Source: Baylisascaris procyonis (taxonomy: Eukaryota > Nematoda > Chromadorea > Rhabditida > Ascarididae). From it: a stretch of DNA of 64,000 nucleotides. The notes under the pieces are model-generated. The model was not told the DNA's origin. It saw only the letters and a program-made list of their open reading frames with translations, and made no database searches. The stretch is taken from contig JAZARR010000028.1 in assembly GCA_037389465.1 (NCBI GenBank), positions 124,001-188,000 of the forward strand. Reading direction: 5' to 3'. This document shows, one piece after another, positions 36,020 through 46,375 of this stretch (positions are counted from its first letter, which is position 1; the number at the start of each line of letters is the position of its first letter). The translations under genes were made by a program, and so were the position numbers.

Positions 36020-39000
36020 ATGAAGTCGACGTCAGTTATGCTGTTGCTGGTTCTCGGTTAGTGCTGCATTTAACGTTGAGTCTAAAGGGTGCTAAGCTCA
36101 GCTTCGCGAATGAGTTCATTCATTCAAATTCCGGTAGGGGAACGTGCTAGTAGAAGAATTGTGGAACACAGGCTAACGAAGAAGTGAATAGTTGAAGGCC
36201 GGAACATTTACTGAGTGCATGGCCACCTGAGCGACACTGCGATAGGAAAAGTTCACCGCAAAATGGAGGGAACCTCTAAGCTCCACCATAGGAGCTATAA
36301 TTTCAGTTCATGCTTCCCCAATTGCTGATTGGGGTTTTTGAGCGATTGTGTTCGTAATTACTGGGCATTCCTTGAGGTATTCGGAGACAGTTCGGGTCAA
36401 AGAAGTACCAGATTGAGTGAAAGCTGGGAACTAATATCTGATGATCACTGTGGGCCATTTGATAAATCTGCAAACTTCCGAATAATGTTCAGGTACGGTA
36501 ACGGTTATAACGCTTGGCTCGTATTAAGACCATTGCCGTATTTCGCGATTACCTGAACAATCATTTTTTCAGTCGTGTGGGTTGCGTCAACGCATGTGGA
36601 AAGCAAAGCACTTCGCACTGGAGGTATACTTTGGCGCTTTTGTTGTGGTTTTAAGTTAGGTTGAAACAATGCGTTTCGACTGTAGGGGCTAGAGGCGATC
36701 GCGGTATCCAAACTATGCACAGCATCTCCCCTCGTCAAAGGTTCTGAGTCGGTATATTCGGAACCCCGAAAGGAGTACCTTTGTTCATAGTTAAGCGGCA
36801 GTCGCTGCGGATTCGCAGAAGAGTATCTGCCCGACAGTATGGCTATTACCCCGAAATTAGTAGGGGCGCGTGCGGCATTTGCATGGACAACCTCGCCTCG
36901 AAGCTTGATTGCGTGCTCGCACGCCTTTTATAGTAGTAGTTGAGGTGAATAAACGTTAAGGTATAGTTTCGAGTTAAGTGATGGCAAGGATGAAGCTGGA
37001 GATGGTCATAATGTTGGCTAGGAAGCAAGAGGATGGATGAGCTGCAAAAGAGCTGGCCGTCAGGGAAGAAGAGTACAAAACTTATGCTTAGTTCACTGTT
37101 GTTGATATATGAGGAGATTTTGCTGAGGAGCCATCATGTCCATTTGAAATCAAGTACTGAAGTGTTGCACCATTTCAGTTGGCAGTGACTTCTGCAGTCA
37201 GCGCCCAGACGGTGACTACAACATCGGCTGCGTGTCCAGCTACATAACATGCGCCGGTAGGCGTGCTCACGCCAAGAAATGCCCCCAAGGTCTCGTTCTT
37301 GACGAAGCTTCTGACATGTGCGCGGAGAAGAGCTACGTTGGCGTGTGCGGCGCCAGCCCTTCGGGGACTAGCATTGTCGACGGACCCAAAACTCCTATCG
37401 CGCCTGTTGTGGCATCCCCTTCAGTGTTATCACAGCCGCACTTGGTGTCACAGCCGCAACTAGTATCACAGCCGCAACTTGTATCACAGCCGCAACTGGT
37501 ATCACAGCGGCAAGTGCTAAAACAGCGCAAGGTGGTATCGCACCCGCCAGCCGCGGCACACCCGCCAGCCGTGGCATACCCGCCAACCATTGCATACCCG
37601 CCAGCCGCGGCATACGCACCAGCCGTCGCATCCCCACCAGTCGTGGCATCCCCACCAGTGGCAGCACGCCCGCCAGTGGTAGTACGCCCGCCAGTGGTAG
37701 TACGTCCGCCAGTGGTAGTGCGTCCGCCAGTGGTAGTACGTCCGCCAGTGGTAGTACGTCCGCCAGTGGTAGTACGTCCGCCAGTGGTAGTACGTCCGCC
37801 AGTGGTAGTGCGTCCGCCAGTGGTAGTGCGTCCGCCAGTGGTAGTACGTCCGCCTGTGGTAGTACGTCCGCCAGTGGTAGTGCGCCCACCAGTGCTAGCA
37901 CAGCCGCCAGTGGTAGCAGCCGCCCCAGTGCTAGAAAACCCAGAGGTGGTTTCGCAGCCGCAGTTTGTATCGCAGCCGCAGGTGGTGTCGCAGAAGCAAA
38001 TGGTATCCCAGAAGCAAGTGGTCAAGCAGAGCAAAGTAATATCGCATCGGCCAGAGGTTGCATACCCGCCAGTGGTAGCAGCCCCGCCAGTGGTAGCAGC
38101 CCCGCCAGTGGTAGCAGCCCCGCCAGTGGTAGCAGCCCCGCCGGTGGTAGCAGCCCCGCCGGTGGCAGCGCCTCCCAAAGTGAAAACATGCTCACACGCG
38201 GTTGCTGGTCCTAAAGTGAAACCGTGTTCCCCAGTGGTCGCCCCTTCACTGGAAGTTGCTCCTCCACCAGAGGTTCCCCCTCCACCAGAGGTTGCCCCTC
38301 CACCAGTGGTCGTTCCTCCACCAGTGGTCGCTCCCCCACCAGTGGTCGTTCCTCCGCCAGAGGTTGCCCCTCCACCAGAGGTTGCTCCTCCACCAGAGGT
38401 TGCTCCTCCACCAGAGGTTGCTCCTCCACCAGAGGTTCCCCCTCCACCAGAGGTTCCCCCTCCACCAGAGGTTCCCCCTCCACCAGAGGTTCCCCTCCAC
38501 CAGTGGTCGTTCCTCCACCAGTGGTCGTTCCTCCACCAGTGGTCGCTCCTCCACCAGTGGTCGCTCCTCCACCAGTGGTCGCTCCTCCGCCAGTGGTTGT
38601 ACCAGTGACTGTGAAAGGCAAGTTTGGTTCTTTGCTTTCCTAACTGGAACACTTCATTAGAGTGCTGCTGATATCCTTATGTCCTTTCATCAGATTTTTA
38701 CTGTGTGTGCATGTGAAGCTGTTTTTACTCTTCCTGGACGCTTGCGTGATACTGCTTTAGTGAAGATTAACTTATAGTTCCAACATTCTCTGCGTTCTAA
38801 CGCTCCACTTCCATTCATCATTCTGCATATGTTGATGTTGTTCGTTTAGTTCGAATGTGCACTCCTCACCAGAACGGCTTCTTCGCATTGGGTTGCTCTC
38901 CGCGGTACTTGGTGTGTGTCGATGGTCGTTCGACGTATAGTGCCTGCGAGCATGGCGTATTCGACGACGGAAAGATGACTTGTCTGCCTAAGGTACCTGC

Positions 39001-39322
39001 TTGATGTGTTAACTCGCTGAGCTCGTTTTTCTCACGGGTTCGTAGATGGAACTTGTGTACTCTAGGTCAGGTCATTTTTTTAGAGAATGAATTTGGGGTT
39101 TTCACGCTCGACGGGGATAATCTAGATTTGTTGAAGTGGTGTCGTTTGCTCATACACTCGACCAATTTGAAGGTTTGAATCCTTAGATTTCTATGAAGAT
39201 TAGTTTAGTTGCTTCTCCTCCGGTGTAATTGTTGATCTCTTGGTGTAAGTTGCGTATAATTTCAGCATCTTGTGAGGCGTTGTCGGTCCCCGGCATTCGG
39301 AGTAGTTGGCGAAGCGTACTGA
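36020..39322 (+). pseudogene. Long Pro/Val-repeat two-domain CBM14 protein, left copy frameshifted
   Basis: Exons 36020-36056, 36573-36623, 37179-38617, 38850-38992, 39266-39322 mirror the intact right-arm gene. In exon 3 a run of five C near 38491 is four C here. The frame leaves the P-P-P-x-V repeat, reads a Leu-His-Gln-Trp repeat and stops at 38608, so the C-terminal chitin-binding domain is lost. This copy also has one 18-bp repeat unit fewer in the V-V-V-R-P-P array. The signal peptide and first CBM14 domain are intact. A 1-bp homopolymer difference can be a sequencing error, so the pseudogene status needs read support. AATAAA lies at 39418-39423. Confidence 0.7.
37665..37895 (+). repeat. 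18-bp tandem repeat encoding V-V-V-R-P-P, left copy
   Basis: About 12 units of an 18-bp repeat (consensus CGTCCGCCAGTGGTAGTA, with CGCCCG and GTGCG variants). It encodes a hexapeptide array within the linker of the long chitin-binding protein and is one unit shorter than in the right arm. Confidence 0.85.
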
Positions 39323-40245
39323 TGACCCCTGTGCTGTCTACTTTTGGAGACGTTTGATGCTGCACACGACCGTTTACTTCTTTCTTTGTGTTTTTATTGT
39401 TCTGTTTTCAATATAATAATAAAATTTTGCAAAAGAATCTTTGGTATAATGCCTCCTAAATGCGCATTTGAAAAACGCTTGTCGCACGCGGAATGAATGA
39501 CTTGGCTGTTCCGGCATGTCTCGTGTGTTAAGTACGCCTAGAACTGTAACGGGGCGAAGGCGCAGAATTGTTCTGTTGGGTGACACTTTGCAGTAACTTC
39601 GAATTCAATGCTAGAAGAGAGCGCAACGTGGTTGTGCTTTCTTTTCGTTCATTTGTTTTTTGTAATCGAAATCTTACAAATTTTTGGGATGTCGGAATAA
39701 GAAGATTGAAAGGGCTACATAATCCCATTTCAGTTGAGCACGCAGTTCGAGAGCGAACACGAGATTGATTGGTGCCATGTTCAATGCCCATGAACAATTT
39801 AGAGCCACGTGAAGCCGAGTAAGTGGGAGGAGCCCGAGCCAGGCATGGGAGTGAGATATTGTCGTGAACTCCGGTGAACTCCGGTCACTTCAATGTAGTA
39901 AGAAATTAGCCGCAAGGAAGTTTTATGGGGCACCTAGTTCACCGAATTAAATCTGGAGCTTAAAGAGCGATCAAATCCTAAATCAAATCGTTTGTCGCGT
40001 TTTCTCCATACTGCAGCAAGAGAATAAAAGCTTTTCAGCTTCATTGCAAATCGTGCTGTACTCTCTACCCGATAGTTCATTGCAAATCTCTACCAATAAT
40101 CGAATGAATTCGACACATTGTATTATGGATCTATTAAAGAAGCACGATCGAAGCATCTGAGCAAATCTTCCAGTGTGGAAATTATCAACCTACCATACCA
40201 AACACAGCACGTCTTATACACTTGCTCCATAAGCACCGATAGTAG

Positions 40246-40253
40246 TATAAATA
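40246..40253 (+). promoter_or_regulatory. TATA box upstream of the spacer pseudogene
   Basis: TATAAATA, 66 bp before the ATG of the dead copy, in the same setting as in the working gene. Confidence 0.5.
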
Positions 40254-40318
40254 GCTAAAGTACCGACTCCTCAATGTCGCTTACGAGTCGTTCGCTTGGT
40301 GTAACGTTGTGGGGCACC

Positions 40319-41318
40319 ATGACTTCGGCGTTTTCTGTTCTGCTGCTCTTGGTTAGTGTCCCGTCCCACTTACGGATATTAATGCTATCCTCAGAATCGT
40401 TTGTGAGTGCATTAAATGAAAATTTGGAAGATAGCCGGTAGCGACTGTCTCATCGGACCAAGATGGTGGAGGAAACGGTTTTAGTGAGAATTAGATCGCT
40501 CTTTATGCTCCCCTGGGCCACTACAAAAAGAAATTAGCCGCAAGTGAAGTTTTGAGGGTCAGATAGGGCCATTTAAATTATGCTTTGTTCAATCTTCATG
40601 TATACGTTTCTGTGATTTTTTAATCATTACTAAGGCTGTGTTAGAAAGCCATTCGGGCCTTAGAAGCACTCAATTTACATATTGCTGTGAACGGTACTAT
40701 GTGCTTACCAGGCGTTTAATTGAGTGAGCTTCAAAGCTTCTCATTGGTACATAGAAATGACCGTTTTAAGACATGCTAGCATTAAGGCGATCGCGGTGTT
40801 CGTTACCTTTCTGATAAGCGTTTCTTTCAACCACTTGGGTTGCAACAACGCATGTGGAAGCCAGAACACTCGGCATCGGAGGTATAATGTCAGATTCACT
40901 TGTCATTTGTGAACATCTTTGATTATCTGCTTTTTCATCGGTTCGTCTTTTTTTAAAGGTGTATTTCCTTCGTTCAGAAGCAGGTTGCGGACGCTTACCT
41001 CGTCTTTACGGCTGCCGCTCTAAAACGAGTGATGGCGACTGGCTTATGTGGAATAGCTTTTGTGGATTTGGGCGTTATATAACAATTGCTCGTGTGTGTG
41101 GGCGTTCCGTAGCAAAAGTGGGATATACTAGCACGAAATTTACGCTCTCCTTGGTGAAGTGCATATGCTTACGGTGAGCCACTGGTGATTACGATTGTGG
41201 GAAGTTCGCTAGACGCTCGCGAGTTGCCAAAGTCTCGGGACATTCGTTGTGATTGTTTGTATATTTTAGGTGCCAGCTTCTATGGCAGTAGGCGTGACGG
41301 ACCATTTGCATTATCGTT
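40319..41318 (+). pseudogene. Third copy of the single-domain CBM14 gene, dead
   Basis: Aligns with 46376-47370 of the right arm on the same strand. Exon 1 (40319-40351) lacks one base, changing its phase from 1 to 0. The exon 2 acceptor TTTCTTTCAG is TTTCTTTCAA. In exon 3 (from about 41270) the first cysteine codon TGT is TAT. The copy then stops matching shortly after the second conserved Gly-Pro-(Tyr/Phe)-Ala-Leu, so the rest of the domain and the last exon are absent. Four independent lesions make this a clear pseudogene. It straddles the inner edge of the palindrome: exon 1 and part of intron 1 belong to the left arm, the rest is spacer. Confidence 0.85.
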
Positions 41319-41348
41319 TTTATCAAATCCTAAATCTTAAATCAAATC
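40477..41348. other. Palindrome spacer
   Basis: This 0.87-kb segment between the arms is not itself palindromic. Most of it is intron 1 to exon 3 of the dead third gene copy. The last ~30 bp (ATCAAATCCTAAATC phrase) resemble 39971-39992 inside the left arm, suggesting a junction formed at short homology. Confidence 0.75.
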
Positions 41349-41472
41349 GTTTTCTCCACCATCTTGGTCCGATGAGACAGTCGCTACCGGCTATCTTCCA
41401 AATTTTCATTTAATGCACTCACAAACGATTCTGAGGATAGCATTAATATCCGTAAGTGGGACGGGACACTAA

Positions 41473-41506
41473 CCAAGAGCAGCAGAACAGGAAATGTGGA
41501 GTTCAT
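41473..41506 (-). pseudogene. Isolated exon 1 remnant of CBM14 gene copy
   Basis: Mirror of the spacer pseudogene's exon 1 (ATG complement at 41506). Only the promoter with TATAAATA (41572-41579), exon 1 and part of intron 1 are present; no exon 2 follows. About half of the first 17 coding bases differ from the left-arm counterpart although the flanks are near identical. Confidence 0.6.
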
Positions 41507-42401
41507 GGTGCCTCACAACGTTACACCAAGCGAACGACTCGTAAGCGACATTGAGGAGTCGGTACTTTAGCTATTTATACTACTATCGGTGCTTATGGAG
41601 CAAGTGTATAAGACGTGCTGTGTTTGGTATGGTAGGTTGATAATTTCCACACTGGAAGATTTGCTCAGATGCTTCGATCGTGCTTCTTTAATAGATCCAT
41701 AATACAATGTGTCGAATTCATTCGATTATTGGTAGAGATTTGCAATGAACTATCGGGTAGAGAGTACAGCACGATTTGCAATGAAGCTGAAAAGCTTTTA
41801 TTCTCTTGCTGCAGTATGGAGAAAACGCGACAAACGATTTGATTTAGGATTTGATCGCTCTTTAAGCTCCAGATTTAATTCGGTGAACTAGGTGCCCCAT
41901 AAAACTTCCTTGCGGCTAATTTCTTACTACATTGAAGTGACCGGAGTTCACCGGAGTTCACGACAATATCTCACTCCCATGCCTGGCTCGGGCTCCTCCC
42001 ACTTACTCGGCTTCACGTGGCTCTAAATTGTTCATGGGCATTGAACATGGCACCAATCAATCTCGTGTTCGCTCTCGAACTGCGTGCTCAACTGAAATGG
42101 GATTATGTAGCCCTTTCAATCTTCTTATTCCGACATCCCAAAAATTTGTAAGATTTCGATTACAAAAAACAAATGAACGAAAAGAAAGCACAACCACGTT
42201 GCGCTCTCTTCTAGCATTGAATTCGAAGTTACTGCAAAGTGTCACCCAACAGAACAATTCTGCGCCTTCGCCCCGTTACAGTTCTAGGCGTACTTAACAC
42301 ACGAGACATGCCGGAACAGCCAAGTCATTCATTCCGCGTGCGACAAGCGTTTTTCAAATGCGCATTTAGGAGGCATTATACCAAAGATTCTTTTGCAAAA
42401 T

Positions 42402-42407
42402 TTTATT
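42402..42407 (-). terminator. Poly(A) signal of the long CBM14 repeat gene
   Basis: AATAAA on the minus strand, about 95 bp beyond the stop codon. Confidence 0.6.
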
Positions 42408-42502
42408 ATTATATTGAAAACAGAACAATAAAAACACAAAGAAAGAAGTAAACGGTCGTGTGCAGCATCAAACGTCTCCAAAAGTAGACAGCACAGGGGT
42501 CA

Positions 42503-45500
42503 TCAGTACGCTTCGCCAACTACTCCGAATGCCGGGGACCGACAACGCCTCACAAGATGCTGAAATTATACGCAACTTACACCAAGAGATCAACAATTAC
42601 ACCGGAGGAGAAGCAACTAAACTAATCTTCATAGAAATCTAAGGATTCAAACCTTCAAATTGGTCGAGTGTATGAGCAAACGACACCACTTCAACAAATC
42701 TAGATTATCCCCGTCGAGCGTGAAAACCCCAAATTCATTCTCTAAAAAAATGACCTGACCTAGAGTACACAAGTTCCATCTACGAACCCGTGAGAAAAAC
42801 GAGCTCAGCGAGTTAACACATCAAGCAGGTACCTTAGGCAGACAAGTCATCTTTCCGTCGTCGAATACGCCATGCTCGCAGGCACTATACGTCGAACGAC
42901 CATCGACACACACCAAGTACCGCGGAGAGCAACCCAATGCGAAGAAGCCGTTCTGGTGAGGAGTGCACATTCGAACTAAACGGACAACATCAACATATGC
43001 AGAATGATGAATGGAAGTGGAGCGTTAGAACGCAGAGAATGTTGGAACTATAAGTTAATCTTCACTAAAGCAGTATCACGCAAGCGTCCAGGAAGAGTAA
43101 AAACAGCTTCACATGCACACACAGTAAAAATCTGATGAAAGGACATAAGGATATCAGCAGCACTCTAATGAAGTGTTCCAGTTAGGAAAGCAAAGAACCA
43201 AACTTGCCTTTCACAGTCACTGGTACAACCACTGGCGGAGGAGCGACCACTGGTGGAGGAGCGACCACTGGTGGAGGAGCGACCACTGGTGGAGGAACGA
43301 CCACTGGTGGAGGAACGACCACTGGTGGAGGGGGAACCTCTGGTGGAGGGGGAACCTCTGGTGGAGGGGGAACCTCTGGTGGAGGGGGAACCTCTGGTGG
43401 AGGAGCAACCTCTGGTGGAGGAGCAACCTCTGGTGGAGGAGCAACCTCTGGTGGAGGGGCAACCTCTGGCGGAGGAACGACCACTGGTGGGGGAGCGACC
43501 ACTGGTGGAGGAACGACCACTGGTGGAGGGGCAACCTCTGGTGGAGGGGGAACCTCTGGTGGAGGAGCAACTTCCAGTGAAGGGGCGACCACTGGGGAAC
43601 ACGGTTTCACTTTAGGACCAGCAACCGCGTGTGAGCATGTTTTCACTTTGGGAGGCGCTGCCACCGGCGGGGCTGCTACCACCGGCGGGGCTGCTACCAC
43701 TGGCGGGGCTGCTACCACTGGCGGGGCTGCTACCACTGGCGGGGCTGCTACCACTGGCGGGTATGCAACCTCTGGCCGATGCGATATTACTTTGCTCTGC
43801 TTGACCACTTGCTTCTGGGATACCATTTGCTTCTGCGACACCACCTGCGGCTGCGATACAAACTGCGGCTGCGAAACCACCTCTGGGTTTTCTAGCACTG
43901 GGGCGGCTGCTACCACTGGCGGCTGTGCTAGCACTGGTGGGCGCACTACCACTGGCGGACGTACTACCACAGGCGGACGTACTACCACTGGCGGACGCAC
44001 TACCACTGGCGGACGCACTACCACTGGCGGACGTACTACCACTGGCGGACGTACTACCACTGGCGGACGTACTACCACTGGCGGACGTACTACCACTGGC
44101 GGACGCACTACCACTGGCGGACGCACTACCACTGGCGGACGTACTACCACTGGCGGGCGTACTACCACTGGCGGGCGTGCTGCCACTGGTGGGGATGCCA
44201 CGACTGGTGGGGATGCGACGGCTGGTGCGTATGCCGCGGCTGGCGGGTATGCAATGGTTGGCGGGTATGCCACGGCTGGCGGGTGTGCCGCGGCTGGCGG
44301 GTGCGATACCACCTTGCGCTGTTTTAGCACTTGCCGCTGTGATACCAGTTGCGGCTGTGATACAAGTTGCGGCTGTGATACTAGTTGCGGCTGTGACACC
44401 AAGTGCGGCTGTGATAACACTGAAGGGGATGCCACAACAGGCGCGATAGGAGTTTTGGGTCCGTCGACAATGCTAGTCCCCGAAGGGCTGGCGCCGCACA
44501 CGCCAACGTAGCTCTTCTCCGCGCACATGTCAGAAGCTTCGTCAAGAACGAGACCTTGGGGGCATTTCTTGGCGTGAGCACGCCTACCGGCGCATGTTAT
44601 GTAGCTGGACACGCAGCCGATGTTGTAGTCACCGTCTGGGCGCTGACTGCAGAAGTCACTGCCAACTGAAATGGTGCAACACTTCAGTACTTGATTTCAA
44701 ATGGACATGATGGCTCCTCAGCAAAATCTCCTCATATATCAACAACAGTGAACTAAGCATAAGTTTTGTACTCTTCTTCCCTGACGGCCAGCTCTTTTGC
44801 AGCTCATCCATCCTCTTGCTTCCTAGCCAACATTATGACCATCTCCAGCTTCATCCTTGCCATCACTTAACTCGAAACTATACCTTAACGTTTATTCACC
44901 TCAACTACTACTATAAAAGGCGTGCGAGCACGCAATCAAGCTTCGAGGCGAGGTTGTCCATGCAAATGCCGCACGCGCCCCTACTAATTTCGGGGTAATA
45001 GCCATACTGTCGGGCAGATACTCTTCTGCGAATCCGCAGCGACTGCCGCTTAACTATGAACAAAGGTACTCCTTTCGGGGTTCCGAATATACCGACTCAG
45101 AACCTTTGACGAGGGGAGATGCTGTGCATAGTTTGGATACCGCGATCGCCTCTAGCCCCTACAGTCGAAACGCATTGTTTCAACCTAACTTAAAACCACA
45201 ACAAAAGCGCCAAAGTATACCTCCAGTGCGAAGTGCTTTGCTTTCCACATGCGTTGACGCAACCCACACGACTGAAAAAATGATTGTTCAGGTAATCGCG
45301 AAATACGGCAATGGTCTTAATACGAGCCAAGCGTTATAACCGTTACCGTACCTGAACATTATTCGGAAGTTTGCAGATTTATCAAATGGCCCACAGTGAT
45401 CATCAGATATTAGTTCCCAGCTTTCACTCAATCTGGTACTTCTTTGACCCGAACTGTCTCCGAATACCTCAAGGAATGCCCAGTAATTACGAACACAATC

Positions 45501-45824
45501 GCTCAAAAACCCCAATCAGCAATTGGGGAAGCATGAACTGAAATTATAGCTCCTATGGTGGAGCTTAGAGGTTCCCTCCATTTTGCGGTGAACTTTTCCT
45601 ATCGCAGTGTCGCTCAGGTGGCCATGCACTCAGTAAATGTTCCGGCCTTCAACTATTCACTTCTTCGTTAGCCTGTGTTCCACAATTCTTCTACTAGCAC
45701 GTTCCCCTACCGGAATTTGAATGAATGAACTCATTCGCGAAGCTGAGCTTAGCACCCTTTAGACTCAACGTTAAATGCAGCACTAACCGAGAACCAGCAA
45801 CAGCATAACTGACGTCGACTTCAT
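42503..45824 (-). CDS. Secreted two-domain chitin-binding protein with long Pro/Val repeat linker
   Basis: Minus-strand exons 45788-45824, 45221-45271, 43208-44665, 42833-42975, 42503-42559 (phases 1,1,1,0) give a 581-aa protein. Residues 1-~20 form a signal peptide (M-K-S-T-S-V-M then Leu/Val-rich). CBM14 domain 1 has six cysteines at 35, 47, 54, 64, 77 and 86 (spacing 11-6-9-12-8). Residues ~90-515 are low complexity: S-Q-P-Q-(L/V)-V blocks, ~13 V-V-V-R-P-P hexads, A-A-P-P-V-V pentads and P-P-P-(E/V)-V-(A/P/V) blocks. CBM14 domain 2 has cysteines at 519, 531, 538, 548, 560 and 569, the last supplied by exon 5, which ends F-G-V-V-G-E-A-Y. The third intron uses a GC donor. CBM14 domains bind chitin, so this looks like a secreted chitin cross-linker with a flexible spacer. 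Head-to-head with the small CBM14 gene, 551 bp apart. Confidence 0.82.
43930..44179 (-). repeat. 18-bp tandem repeat encoding V-V-V-R-P-P, right copy
   Basis: About 13 near-identical 18-bp units in the linker-coding exon, one more than in the left arm. A separate array of 18-bp A-A-P-P-V-V units follows at about 43658-43756 and a P-P-P-x-V array at about 43225-43600. Confidence 0.85.
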
Positions 45825-46375
45825 AGCCTTATACGACTCGTCCCAAACTAACAGCTTCTACGCAACAATAGAGAATGAAAATTGCGGCGTGGAGAAGTTT
45901 ATTTGTACTGCTTTCGACTCTTATTGAAAGTACCCTCAAGGCAGGCAGAAGATTATGTAGTTCAATGTGATCTTCTATTGTTTTCTGCCGTTGGAGACAA
46001 TGATCGACAAAGGACTTCTGCAAGCCGCCAAAGACAATGAATTCACTACTCTTCATTGCAACGACTAAAAACACTTAAGCAGGAATCAAAGTGCCAAGAA
46101 CAGAAATAAGCACTGCTCAGATGCGTCGAAAACAGCATCATTGTTGTTCTCCTTAGTGAAGTTTCTGATCAAATCAAGGAGCGCAAGGTGACAGTGCTAT
46201 GGCATGGTGCTGTGCAAAGGGCAGAATGAAACAAGCGATCATACTGAACATGGCGACACTTACGCACTAGCCCGAAGGGTCTCCTCTAAAGCGCCGATAG
46301 TAGTATAAATAATGAAGTATCAACAATTTAATGTCGCTTACGAGTCGTTGGTTTGGTGTGACGTTGTGGGGCACC
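45825..46375. promoter_or_regulatory. Shared divergent promoter region of two CBM14 genes
   Basis: This 551-bp interval separates the start codons of the long repeat gene (minus) and the small CBM14 gene (plus). Only the plus-strand side has an obvious TATA box. The same interval is duplicated at 35469-36019 in the left arm. Shared regulation is inferred from the geometry. Confidence 0.4.
46304..46311 (+). promoter_or_regulatory. TATA box of small CBM14 gene
   Basis: TATAAATA, 65 bp before the ATG, conserved in all copies of this promoter in the window. Confidence 0.6.

Larger units (their letters stand above)
31645..40476 (+). repeat. Left arm of giant inverted repeat (palindrome)
   Basis: The reverse complement of this arm matches 41349-50220 base for base over long stretches. 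Paired coordinates sum to 81825 near the centre, 81844 further out and 81866 at the outer part. The two steps correspond to a 19-bp (18+1) and a 22-bp length difference. Outer similarity decays near 31.62 kb. The arm carries three chitin-binding gene units, two of them damaged only in this arm. Confidence 0.92.

Noticed and set aside
37665..37895. CRISPR-like or satellite array
   Set aside because: The 18-bp units are directly adjacent with no spacers and encode a hexapeptide in frame; the genome is eukaryotic.
43204..44511. 435-codon antisense open frame (and similar long frames on 37333-38652, 32932-33408, 48399-48977)
   Set aside because: These are shadows of the Pro/Val repeat exons: the repeat unit length is a multiple of three and has no stop in several frames. 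They lack splice structure, signal peptide and domain.
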